Source of the DNA: Excoecaria cochinchinensis
Taxonomy: Eukaryota > Streptophyta > Magnoliopsida > Malpighiales > Euphorbiaceae
Direction: 5' to 3'
NCBI GenBank assembly: GCA_947683425.1
Contig: CANTUQ010000159.1
Span: forward strand, 4,106,001 to 4,170,000
DNA: 64,000 nt
In this document: positions 11,561 to 22,869 of the stretch, piece by piece
How the letters are laid out: each line of letters begins with the position of its first letter
How positions within the stretch are numbered: the stretch's first letter is position 1
Program-made: the position numbers and the translations under genes
The notes under the pieces: generated by a model
Seen by the model: only the letters and a program-made list of their open reading frames with translations
Told to the model about the DNA's origin: nothing
The model's database searches: none

Positions 11561-14283
11561 TGTAGACACCGGGTCCTGAGTAAGCCTAGATCGAAGTTAC
11601 CCAATGATGATAATTGCCTTCACAGGCTTAAAAGGTTAAAAGTGATGTTTTTCTCGTCAAATTTGCATTTTAGAGTGAAAAACTAAAAAAATAATAAAAA
11701 AATATTTAAAAAATTAATTTTAAAAAATGGGGGCTTAAAATTATGGTGTTTTTAGTTAATTTAAAATAGAAAAAAATATAAAAAAAAAAAAATAAAATAA
11801 AAAAAAAAATAAAAAAAAAAAAAAGAATTTTCGGACCGCGAGTGTCGGGCGCGGCAGCGCGCACGCGCGCTGGCGCCCAGCTCGCAGGCGCGGGCGCCCA
11901 GCTCGCGGGCGCCAGGCGCCCAGCACGCCGACGCCCAGGCGCCCAGCGCGCTGGGCGAGATTTGGCGACGCGCAGCGTCGCCAATAGCGCGCGTCGCTAA
12001 AGAGCGACGCGCAGCGTTGCGCGCTGCGCGCCGCACCGCGCGCCTCTGCGCGCGATTCCCGCCCGGGCGCTGCGCGCGAATCCCGCCTGGTCGCCGCGTG
12101 AGTCCCCGTCGCTCTATAGCGACGGGCGGCGTCCCTCTGGCGACGGTCTTCAGGCCGTCGGTATAGGGTCTGTTACCCCATTTTCCTTTTTTCCAGCTTT
12201 TTTCCGATTTTTTCACCCAAAAATCCGTTTTTATCCCAAAATTAAGGGTTTTTGACTTCAAATAAAATTCCAAAATATTTTTTATAGATTATTAATTAAT
12301 AAAACTTGATTTTATCCCCAAAAATAAAGGAATTTGAATAAAATTAGGTTTGTTTTCCTTAATTAAATTAGGGCAACATTTCCTATCTTTTAAATAGTTT
12401 AGGATGAAATCTAAAGAGGAGAGAGCCTCCACATTTTTGAGACCTAATTTTCCAGAATTCTTCTTCTATTTTTTTTCTCTTGAAAATTTCAGATTTCTTT
12501 TTTTGAATTAATAAGGTTTAATTGAAATTGAAAGGCCAATTTTCAATTGTTAATTATTCCAATTAATTTCTTTGTTTTTGTTCCATAAACACAAGAAATT
12601 AATCATTATTTTGACATCAATTTCTTTTTAATCTTAAGCATACAAATCAATTCCTTTGTTTTTCTTCATAAACAAAGAGAATTAATTTTATTGATTATTC
12701 TTTCAAGCAATTTTCCGGAAAATCATCACTTTTCCTTCATCAAATCCAATACTCTGAGGGTAAATATTCTTGGCTCCATTTCTATTTTATTTTATTTTTA
12801 TTTAATTTATTCATATATATTTTATTGTTTTTATTGATTTATTTATTGTTTTCATCTATTCATTTGTTGTATTCATCTTATATATGTTCCATTTAATTGT
12901 TTATATATATGATTTGATTTTTATTCATGTGAACATTGTTTTTTTTCCTAACATGTAAATAATTTATTTTGATTCCTCATTATTTTTAACATGCAAATAA
13001 TTAAATAATTTAAATTAATCTTTTTGCCATGTAAATAGTTTGTATTAACTATGAACACATCAATTAACCTTGTTATATATCATTATTATTTTCATCATTC
13101 CTTTGTTTACATGATTTTATTGTCATTTGTTTATTTATTCATTCATTATTTTTCACATATCATCATTTTTCATCATGTTCATATTTTTACATATATTAAT
13201 TAAGTAACATGTCATATTTTATTTTATTCACATCATTTAATCATTTGTCATACATAATGCATGTTTTTCATTTATTTTAGTTTATTAACATTTTGATTCC
13301 ATTATCATTCTTTTCATATCATCTTATTTTATTTTAATTTGTTATTCGTTATTTTGTATATTTAATTGATTTAATTGATTTAATCACTAACATTATTTTT
13401 TTTGTACTTTGTTTTTATGTCTAAACTAATTTTTTTCCGCTTGGGCGTTTTTGCGAGCACATCGGGGAGGTCCAAAAAAGGCTCGTTTGGTTTATTCATT
13501 TTCTTTATTTGTAAGATTTTATTTAATTTTGTCATATAATTTTCTTGTAAAATTATTTTATTTAGGCTCGCTAAAAAGAAAATCACAAAAACATTTTTAT
13601 TAATTAACTTGACATTTTTTTTTTTTTTTCTAAATAAAAAATGGGACCAATGTCCTAGTTTTTCATACCCGAATAAATCATCACATCAAAATTGTTTCAT
13701 AATAAATATGCATGCAAGGACCAATGTTCTCACTATTAATGAATAACCCGTTTTATGCATGTATTTCATTTTTATAAATGGGAGTTGTATTCCGCTCCTA
13801 GTGTTATTGTAATTTATTTTGAATGCTTTATTTTGGATTTCGCTTACATTTACCGCTTTTGATATGAATGATTGCGCCTTTAAATTAAAATTGCATTGTG
13901 TGGAAAGTTGATGGAACAATGAATTCAAAACGTAATTATGATATTAATCAAGGTATAAATAAATGAGAAGTCCCGAACCAGCTCTGGTCTTTGGGCTCAA
14001 GAGGTTAGAGGTTATCCTCCAAGATACTTCTTGTGTCACGAGACTTTAGCGTTAATCCTAGGCCTCATGGCCCAATATGGATAAAATGTGCAAGTCTTAG
14101 GCTCTCCGAGGCGAGAGAAACTTTCCCAATGTTCTATTGGGTGGCGACTCCATGAAACCTCCTTGTTGCCCAACATAGACGCACTTGCGATTTATCGCAA
14201 GCTGTTGACGGACCCACAATTGCCCCGATCGCCCACGTGCGGGCGGTCGAGCGGGCGGCCGCGGGGATCCGGCGCGCGTCACA
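11561..14283 (+). mobile_element. Tat solo LTR S2
   Basis: Complete plus-oriented LTR from TGTAGACACCGGGTCCTGAG to GGCGCGCGTCACA, with a perfect 5-bp duplication GTAAT (11556-11560, 14284-14288). No internal region or second LTR, hence a solo LTR. It shares with the A LTRs the start, the GCTAAAAAGAAAATCAC block, GGGACCAATGTCC, TGGCGACTCCA (14142-14152) and a terminal CACTTGCGATTTATCGCAAG hairpin (14180-14199). A strikingly GC-rich island (11830-12155) sits within an AT-rich context. Long ORFs over this island are composition artefacts. Confidence 0.92.
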
Positions 14284-14480
14284 GTAATTCAAATACATTT
14301 AATTTCTGTATAACTTTTAATAATCAAGCACATTTAAGGTTACTAATCATATAGGAGATTTAAAAAAAATGATTTAAACCAAACACAGGCTAAATGATAA
14401 CATGCAAGACTCATTTAGACCTTTAACCACTCAAAACAGGAGCAAAAGACAAAAACAAGACAAAACAGGCGGAAAACAAC

Positions 14481-14960
14481 TCACTGTCGCGATCGCAACT
14501 TGTGTCGCGCTCGCGACAGTAGCTTGAGGAAACAGGGCCGTCACGAGGCGCACACTCGATTGCGTCTCGTGATGATCTGCTTCGCTTCACGCCCACCAGG
14601 AAGGAAGAGGTCACGAAGCGTGACTGCCCATCACGTCTCGTGACAGGATCCTCACAACTAAGAGAGGACATCACGGGTCGTGATGCCATCTCACGCCTCG
14701 CCGGTGGAAGGTCACGCGGTATGACTACTCGTCACGTCTCGTGACGGAACTCTCATAACAACTTAGAGAGGCATTGCGAGACGTGATGCCATTTCACGCC
14801 TCACGTCGAGGCTCGCCCAAGGGTCACGAGTCGTGACCTACCCTCACGTCTCGTGACTCTCTGCTCACAACTCTGAAAATCAAATTCCAACTCGCTTTCT
14901 ACGGAAATGAAAGACGCGATTCTGTCGCGATCGCTGCTTATGTCACGCTCGCGACAGAAT
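14481..14960. repeat. CpG palindrome array in LTR F (first)
   Basis: Dispersed short inverted repeats of the types GTCACG..CGTGAC and TGTCGCG..CGCGACA, spaced roughly 20-60 bp apart in otherwise AT-rich LTR sequence. A last pair lies at 15844-15882. Confidence 0.8.
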
Positions 14961-16194
14961 CGTGTTTCCCAATTCCAAAGGCAAAAACCACACACAGTTA
15001 AACTCAAACCAACTCTTTTATTTTTCACATGCAACCACTCCTCTTTTAACATGTAATTGCCCTATAAATCATGCTCATAACTAAGTTTTCACTCAAATCA
15101 CACAATCACTTTAGACATTGAAACATTACAAGTCATCAAAAATGATTTCACACACACTTAAAAAGCAATTGAGGTAATTTAAGCTCCAAGTACATTTCTT
15201 TATACAACTAAATCTCTATTAACACATTCAAAGTCACAACACATGCAAAAATAGGAAAACCGCACACGATCCCTACCTCTAGGACGTTGAACCGCGCTCT
15301 CTACTCGGCTCCGACCTTCTCTTTGCCTTTATTGGGCCTCTTGTCCACAGCTTCCATACACAAACCATTCAAAAATACCAAAGTTACTCTTCTCTCTTAC
15401 TTTAAATCAAAAACAGAAATAAAATAGAAGAAGAAGACCAATACTAACTGAAGAGCATTACTTACCTTCTTAGGAGACCTAATCAAGCTCTACTAACCCC
15501 TCTCAAAGCCAACCCAAATGAATCACTCAAAACAGTGTAAAGAAGAAGAAGAAGGAACGAAAGAAAGAGCAGGGCCAAGGAAAAGAAAGAAACTCACGTG
15601 AAAGAAGCAGATAGTCTAAGTCAATCCAACAATTACTATAGTAATAAATGCCATCTACCACTTAAATGCATAGTTATCTTCTTATTCCCTTTTAATTAAT
15701 CCTAATCTCCTTTCTTTAACTCTTAATCACTCTTACCATGGGTTAATCTATTGCCACTTGTCACTTCCCTACAAAGCCATGTGTCATTCTCCTACAAAGC
15801 TACTACTTAAAAGGCCAATTTAATAACCCTATCACCGATGGACTCTGTCGCGCCCACGACGCTTGTCGCGCTCGCGACAGGACTCACACTCGCAACACTA
15901 CTCTTTCTTGAACAAAAATTCTGTCATTCTTCTAGGGCGATTTCGGGGTGTTACAATAACCATTCATATAAACAAGGTAATATAGCACACAGTAGGGGAA
16001 AAAGCCATAAAAGCATTTGAAAGTCATTTCATAAGAAAACTAGTCAATTGGGGAACAAGTAAAAACAGAAAAGGCCATAAGAGCATATAAAAGTATAACA
16101 TGAATCATACAGTAGTATAAGTCCTTACAGAAGAGGTAGGAAATTCATTTTGGTTGAAACTGGGCTAATTCGGAAAAATGGGGCTGAAGGGGGT

Positions 16195-16560
16195 CGGTCA
16201 CGAGCCATGTCACGACTCGTGACTGGCCTCAATGGAGGGTCACGAGTCGTGACATAGTGTCACGCCTCGTGACACGCAAGGGAGTCACGGGACGTGACTC
16301 TAAGTCACGCCTCGTGACACGCAAGGGAGTCACGGGACGTGACTCTAAGTCACGCCTCGTGACACGCAAGGGAGTCACGAGCCGTGACTCTAAGTCACGA
16401 GTCGTGACTTGCCTCACACAGGGCAGTCACGCTTCGCGACTGGGAATCACGCCTCGCGACTGCTTCCAGCCCGCCGAGAAGTCACGCGTCACGTGTCGTG
16501 ACTGAGAGTCCCGACTTGTGACTTGTCTCTCTCAGGGAAGTCACGACACATGTTGGAAAC
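16195..16560. repeat. CpG palindrome array in LTR F (second)
   Basis: Array of GTCACG(N)CGTGAC palindromes. A 51-bp unit (containing GTCACGCCTCGTGACACGCAAG) is repeated about three times in 16257-16410, followed by more diverged copies. ORFs here on both strands read the repeat (TRRD, SRLVT) and are not genes. Confidence 0.85.
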
Positions 16561-17708
16561 AGAAATTCCACCAGAATCGCGATTTCCCGTTCCCAGCATG
16601 CCTAGAATTCACAGAACTCAACAAAATCATTTTCAATCTGATTCAAAACACTACCAAACTCATCTTACCTTCCAGAAGATCATTCATACATCATAATGAC
16701 ATAAAACCAGCTTGATTCAAAAATCAAAACAACCAAAATCATGCATAAACACATTTAATTCCCTCAAGAACATAAACCCTAAAAGTTACAGTAAGTTCAA
16801 AACCCAAACTCAGTACCTTCAATTCAATCCATATCATGCATTACTAACACATCTACTCACATAAATCATGCATATTCACATTCCAAAACACACCAAATTC
16901 CAGAAATTAAACAATGCAAACACATTAACAACCTAAGTGAGAAATAGGGCAAAAACAACTCAGAAGTTCAAATGCAGGAATCACAGCTCCCAAACCTTGA
17001 ATTGAAGATCCAAAAATCACACTTCCAGCTTCAATCTTCAATCCTCTACTTGTCCTTAAGCTTCTTCATGCAATCCAAAGCTTGCACAAATAAGAAACCC
17101 ACAAAATCCTTAGTCCAAACCCTAACTGAAGTAAAACCAGGAGAAGAAGAAGAAGAAGACAGCACGCAGGAAACCTTAACCCAACTTACCTCTACAAACA
17201 AAGCACAATCCAAGCCAAATACAACTCCAAGCCAAAAGAGAAAGAAAGGAAAAGCAGAGAAAGGAGAAGAGAAGAAGAAAGGAGGCGTGAGAGGAGGGGA
17301 CGGGAAAGCCAACAATCTGTGTTCCCTCTCTCTTCCTCTTTCTTTTCTTCTCTTTCTTCATTCACTGCCCATCCACCACTGCCACATGGCAGCTCCCTAT
17401 TGGACTATAAAACCCACTTAGACTTTTCAACCCATGGCACCAAACACTCACATGCACCCAATCCTTTCTTGAATAAATATCTCATGCCAAGGTACCAAAC
17501 TCACACTTCACTAGATAAATGCCACAACCAAAACACCCTATAACCGTATACCACATGCACACTCTAACATTTCTCTTCTTAACATACTTAATTAATTAAT
17601 TACCATTAAGTCCTTATTATCCAAATTCTCATGCACAAATTACTGAAATACCCTTGCATTCCCGACTTAGCATGCACATTCCGACCAGGGCTATTTTGGG
17701 GTGTGACA

Positions 17709-18247
17709 AGCCAAGGTAGGAGCTGGATAACACTCTGTGTATGTACCTCAAGGTCTGTGATGAGAGCATAGTGCTCTTCATCGTGTCATGGTCATATGGA
17801 GCTCCTGGAAGTGTAATAGCCTCACAATGCTGCCTCCGGATCGTCCTCTCTGGTGTCATCACATCTACTCTAGATGGAAGTCCCATCGCCTGGGCAAAGA
17901 CCCTGCAAGTGATGCTAAAGAAGTCTCCTCGGACCCGAAACTGTATGACACCCTCCTTGGTGTCTAGTCTCTGAAACCCCCTATAATAAAGGGTGGTTAA
18001 GAACTCCCTTGCTATCTCTGGGTGAGTCTGGAATGATGGTAGGAGAAACTCGGTACACCCTGCTGCTTCTAAAAGTGCCTCAACGTCATTATTATCCCCA
18101 TGCACTATAGGATGGGCCTGGAGATCTACCGACTAGTACGAAACTAGACGCAGGCTAAATGTTGAAATCTCTCCCTCAGATCGGGGGTCATCCATGCTGG
18201 AGCCTGAGGCTCAGGCTGGTCTTCTAGGACGTTTCGTCTTGGAGGCA
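17709..18247 (-). pseudogene. ATHILA ORF1-like pseudogene, N-terminal part
   Basis: Minus-strand ORF beginning MPPRRN at 18247, directly after a TTTTTTTAG|G acceptor-like site. After stops near 18120-18145 the open part runs from 18105 towards the insertion at 17708. Visible segments include EIAREFLTTLYYRGFQ and GDFFSITCRVFAQAMGLP, a pattern typical of Arabidopsis retrotransposon ORF-1 (ATHILA) proteins, which are often carried as an extra gene by plant gypsy elements. The sequence continues at 10666 once the LTR insertion is discounted. The promoter is probably the minus-strand TATA at 29191, its leader being split by element D. Role unknown. Confidence 0.6.
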
Positions 18248-18250
18248 TCC

Positions 18251-18750
18251 TAAAAAAAGTAAGAGTTATTTTAGGCCTTGAAAATATGTTAATTGTAAAA
18301 TATTTGCATTTTGAGAATTTTTAAAAGTTTCGGCAGTATTTCGATTAGGATATGCAAAAACATTTCAGGAGCATCCCGGCAGGGTATGCCTATCCCCCTC
18401 CATTAGAAATGCAATCAACAGGCCTCAGGCCCCAACAATAATTTTAAAAGTATAATTATTTTGTTAAAAAAATAAATACATAAATGGAAAATCCTACTTT
18501 ACTGTTTTATTTTACTCCTAATAACATCAATTTATAGAAATAGAATAATTTTACAAAATAATTAATTAATTATAACTAATACTTAATTAATTTTTTTTAC
18601 TATTTTATATATTTTTTATTTAATTGGTAGTGTGCGAAGCTTAAACTAAAAGAAAACAAAAAGGACATAATTTCATCTACATTTCTCAGTATGCATATCT
18701 ACAGTGCATTTAGAATGCAAAAATTGAAGGAACAAAATTCAAAGAAGAAA
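18251..18750 (-). other. Leader or intron of the ATHILA-like ORF, left of element D
   Basis: AT-rich, non-coding. Read on the minus strand it ends at a T-rich acceptor-like site just before the MPPRRN start. It continues beyond D at 28956-29190. Confidence 0.4.
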
Positions 18751-18755
18751 GAGAT

Positions 18756-21485
18756 TGTAACACCCCTTACCCATACTCAGGCGATCCCATCCGATAAGGA
18801 GTGAGATGCCGTAGGAGTAAAGGTGCCACCACATAGATACATAATACACATACACTCATCCATAAACATACATAACAAAATACCAGGTAATTTAAAACTT
18901 TACAAAACCATTCACAAAAGCTGATCATGCATTTATATAATAGAGGCATTACATTACTGTTCTGATCAACTGAGAGATATAAAAGATAATTACAAATCCC
19001 AAAATTACATATACAAAAGCGGAAGCTATTACAAAATCATATGAGAGTTCTATACAAAAAGAATCCTCAAACTACAAAAGTAAGCCCTACACTAAGACCC
19101 TGCTGTGTTGGCTTCGCTGGCGGCGACTCTCCCAAAGATAACTCCTTCCGCACCTGCACGGGTAAACACACCGTGCTAAGCGATAAACGCTTAGTGGGGA
19201 AACAAACATAGCATAAGGACAACCATTCACAACGGTCGTCAAGACAATTCACATGCGTACATCATGTACAAACGATAATCATGGCATGACAATAATAATA
19301 AACTCATGCTCGCATACATAAAGCCATTCATCAGAAGATTCATAACGATAATCATATTCTCATAACAGATTACATTCTCACCATTGAATCCATAAGGATA
19401 TAACATATGTTTTCCCATATAACAATTCATACGAAACACTTTAAACATTGAAACACTAAAACACCTGCTGACTCAAGGGAGTGGATAACGAGTATACAGA
19501 CAGTACTTTACGGGTACGAGCCGATACAGACAGTACTTTACGGGTACGAGCCGATAAAACTAATTTTACATTTAACTTTTACAAAACATTACAAAGGGGG
19601 ATCTTAAACAAGATCCTTTCAGATAAGGGTTCGCGAGGAACCATTCGGGGACCTGATCGGGGTCCAAACAGAAAACAGAAGCTGCAGCAAAGACTCTATT
19701 AGGCATGCCTAACTATCCACTGACTAGACTCTAGCAGGTCATACATAAGCCATTCAATCCATTTCATAATTTTCAAAATCATCATCATCAATGAACATAA
19801 TCATACCATGGTTACACTTGCATATTATTTAGAGAATACCAAGCATAAATCTCCAAATTGCTAAAGAAAACTGAAGTTCAAGCCACCGGGAATGAAGGAA
19901 AACTCATTCAGCAAACAGGGGACTGTCGCGCTCGCGACGTCTGTTGCGCTCGCGACAGAGACAAAAGTCTCTTCGCTGCACGCGCACGACGGATTCCGTG
20001 ACCGCGAGGAGGACGGAAGGGCCAGGCTCTGTCGCGCTCGCGACATATGTCGCGATCGCGACAGAGGGCATTTGGTGCTGTCGCGGACTCGCGACAGATC
20101 GCGTGCTCGCGATAGCACTTGGCCAACGATACGCTCTGTCGCGATCGCGACAGTCGTCGCGCTCGCGACAGAGAGTACACAACACCTCTGCTGTCGCGGG
20201 CTCGCGACAGCGAGGCTCCCAACACCGCTTTCTGTCGCGATCGCGATAGAGAGTACACAACACCTCTGCTATCGCGGGCGCGCGACAGCGACGCTCCCAA
20301 CACCGCTTTCTGTCGCGATCACGACAGCGTCTGGACTTCGAAAATCTGCAGAAATTCTACAGATTTTCCTCTTCCAAATCCTCCTCCAACCACACAAATC
20401 TCAATCCAAGGTTACTTACCTCAAATCCAGCCATTCAAAAGCATCAACAACCATAATACGACATTTATTAACCATAAACTTCATACAATCCATTAATTTA
20501 AACGTTCAATTTCAAGAATCAATCAAAAACCCAATTTATGCATCAAACCACATCAATTCTAAAATTACCATAATCAACTCAAGCTTTTGCAGGATTCACA
20601 CTTCACAGCAAATACCCATATCATAAGCATCAAAATAAAGAACATCTAACAACCTAATTCCATGAAATCATCAAAATACATATAAGAACATATTCACATG
20701 CAAAAGCAAGAATTCCCAAACCTCAAAAATCCTTGCTCCTATTGTTTAGTTCCACTTGGTCCGACCTTCTCTTTACCCTTCGGTTCACGAGGAGGTTCAA
20801 CTAAGCAACAAAAGCAACCCAACACAGAAACACAAAATCCACTTCAAACCCATTTCCGAAAATAAGAAAGAGAGAAGAAGAAGATGGAGAATCCAATGAA
20901 GAAAAATGAGAATAAATGCAGTAGATTTACCTTTAAAATGCTATGCAAAGATCAATTTCCACCACTAGAGGCTTGGATCTAAGCTAGGGCACTTAAGAGA
21001 GTGAGAAAGGGGAAGAAGAAGAAGGAGAAGAAGGAAGAACGGGAAATGGGTTCTCAAAAATCCAATTTTTCCTTTTTCATCTTTTTCTCTTTCCCACTTT
21101 ACACATGTCAATCATCTAGTGGAGGAGATTGTTCACTCACACCCTAACTAAGTGCATCACACACACACAATGAGACACTTTATTAATGCATCCTACTCAT
21201 GTGTGAGCAACACACACAAGTGCAACTCCTAACTCACACCCTACAACCATATGCATGTCTACACACTACAATAACCCACTAGTGCATGTCCTATTATGGT
21301 GCACTCATGCTCACACCATTCTAACCCAACTAACTCACACCATGGAACCATGCATGCACCCACATGCTAGCAAAACTCTTAAAACATGCAAAAATTACCA
21401 AAATGCCCTTATGATACAAAACTTATGCAATTGCACACATATACATATATGGCTCATTCAACTAGGGGGCAAACGGGGTGTGACA
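18756..21485 (-). mobile_element. 3' LTR of D
   Basis: 2,730 bp, TGTAACACCCC...GGGGTGTGACA in plus view. Contains the double-hairpin module (19161-19194), a duplicated 26-bp direct repeat with CAGTACTTTACGGGTACGAG (19498-19551) and the CpG palindrome array (19921-20335). Confidence 0.95.
19921..20335. repeat. TGTCGCG..CGCGACA palindrome array, D left LTR
   Basis: More than a dozen palindromes of the form CTGTCGCGATCGCGACAG, plus an approximately 80-bp unit (TACACAACACCTCTGCTG...) repeated twice at its right end. The matching array in the right LTR is 27377-27781. Confidence 0.9.
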
Positions 21486-21708
21486 ACTCTCCCCTACTAA
21501 CAAGAATTTCGTCCTCGAAATTCTCACCTGAATTGAACAATTGCGGGTACTGCAATCTCATCGACTCCTCCGGTTCCCAAGTTGCTTCCTCAACCCCATG
21601 GTGATTCCACAAAACCTTGACCAAAGGAATCTGCTTGTTTCTCAGCTGTCTTACTTCCCTCTCTAGGATAGCTCTAGGCTCCTCATCGTAGAAGAAATCT
21701 GACTGCAC
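21454..21708 (-). pseudogene. D pol: chromodomain tail
   Basis: C-terminal chromodomain of the D polyprotein, with the core VKVLW, then EATWEPEE and the YPQLF end typical of chromovirus integrase tails, thought to direct integration to marked chromatin. It is cut off from integrase by an in-frame TAA just before this segment. Its last residues FEDEI are encoded by the TTTCGAGGACGAAATT motif next to the polypurine tract; the frame runs through the tract into the LTR and stops at 21454. Confidence 0.8.
21486..21500 (-). other. Polypurine tract of D
   Basis: On the minus strand TAGTAGGGGAGAGT lies directly before the LTR start TGTCACACC. This is the expected plus-strand primer site for reverse transcription. 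Confidence 0.85.
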
Positions 21709-22869
21709 TTAAACTTCTTGAATCGACAAAACATGGGAAGGATCCGATCTATACCGACGGAGCATCAAAACGTGAAACACATCATGAAGCTTCGACAATT
21801 CCATCGGCAAAGCTAATCTGTAGGCCACTGGACCAACTCTTGCCAACACCTCATACGGACCAATGAAACGAGGACTAAGCTTCCCTTTCTTTCCAAATCG
21901 AAGTACTTTTCTCCAAGGAGACACTTTAAGAAAAACCTTGTCCCCAACTTCAAACTGTACATCCTTTCTCTTCAGGTTGGCATAAGACTTCTGTCGATCC
22001 TTGGCCACCTTCAGATTCCGCTGCACAACTCTGATCTTCTCCTCTGTATCTCTAACCAGATCTGGCCCAATCACTGACCTCTCAGATAACTCTGTCCAAC
22101 AAACTGGAGTCCGACACTGACGTCCATATAGAGCCTCATATGGTGACATACCAATACTCGACTGAAAACTGTTGTTGTAGTCAAACTCCATCAATGATAC
22201 ATACTTGTCCCAACTACCCGGAAAGTCCAAAACACAAGCCCTCATCATATCTTCTAAGATCTGAATCACACGCTCGGACTGACCATCTGTTTGAGGATGG
22301 AATGCTGTACTGAACTTCAGCTTGGTACACAAAGCTCGCTGCAATTCTTTCCAGAACTTGGATGTGAACCTTGGGTCTCTATCAGAAACTATGGACAAAG
22401 GTACTCCATGCAACCGAACTATCTCATCCACATAAATACTGGCCAATCTATTCATCGGATAATCCATCCTAACTGGCAAAAAGTGAGCAGACTTCGTGAG
22501 TCGATCCACAATCACCTAAACAGAATCATGCTTCCTCTGAGACAAAGGCAATCCGGAGACAAAATCCATAGCGATGTCATCCCATTTCCACTCTGGGACG
22601 GACAAAGGCGTAAGCAATCCAGAAGGAACCTGGTGCTCAGCCTTGACCTGCTGACAAGTCAGGCACTTAGATAAAAAGTCCACTATGTCCCTCTTCATTC
22701 CAGACCACCAAAAGAACTGCTTCAAATCCCGATACATCTTCACACTGCCAGGATGCATGGTGAAAACTGAACTATGTGCCTCATCCAAAATCTGTCTTCT
22801 TAACTCTTCACTATCCGGCACACACAAACGGTTTCCAAACAGGAGAACCCCATCCTGAACCGACAACTC
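21709..22869 (-). pseudogene. D pol: integrase
   Basis: Integrase region. The zinc-binding HHCC module is seen as H..H (HSSVFTMH) and CLTC. Catalytic residues: D in WDDIAMDF, D in SDRDPRF, and E in the region after DGQSERV. A GPY/F module (PRFIGPYEVL) follows. An in-frame TAG at 22516 (next residues VIVDRLTKSAHF), where related proteins carry tryptophan, splits it, and a one-base frameshift near 22860-22880 separates it from RNase H. Both lesions look like ordinary decay. Confidence 0.88.

Larger units (their letters stand above)
10667..17708 (-). mobile_element. Compound Tekay-type LTR F in the ATHILA-like ORF
   Basis: Starts TGTAACACCCCC and ends GGGGTGTGACA (plus view), the same ends as the D LTRs. 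Flanks AGCTA (10662-10666) and AGCCA (17709-17713) are a target duplication with one C/T difference, and the host reading frame is continuous across it. It holds the solo LTR S2 (11561-14283). Without S2 it is about 4.3 kb, longer than the 2.7-kb D LTR, and has an internal LTR-like end (GGGGTGTTACA at 15955). It carries two CpG palindrome arrays and two right-half regions, so it is probably one LTR inside, or recombined with, another. The hairpin module is at 11056-11073. No internal coding region is left. Confidence 0.7.

Noticed and set aside
11706..12273. Two long minus-strand ORFs (92 and 170 aa) rich in Ala/Arg
   Set aside because: They lie over the GC island of solo LTR S2; composition alone keeps the frames open, and there is no homologous frame in other Tat LTRs.
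14397..15960. A separate element 14402-15955 flanked by ATAAC
   Set aside because: The right end looks like an LTR end but the left end lacks a TG start, and a 5-bp match can arise by chance in AT-rich DNA.
16229..16505. Repeat protein-like ORFs (SRLVTRKGVTGRDSK)
   Set aside because: In-frame reading of a 51-bp LTR repeat, not a gene.
16972..17421. 149-aa plus-strand ORF with Lys/Glu-rich region
   Set aside because: Within the right half of LTR F; purine-rich low complexity, similar to the non-coding AGAAGAAGAAG region in the D LTRs, and on the strand opposite to the element.
19861..20626. Overlapping ORFs on both strands up to 244 aa with RDRD, SRSR and ATxVALAT runs
   Set aside because: They translate the TGTCGCG palindrome array in the D LTR; a palindromic repeat is open on both strands. 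The same ORFs recur in the right LTR.
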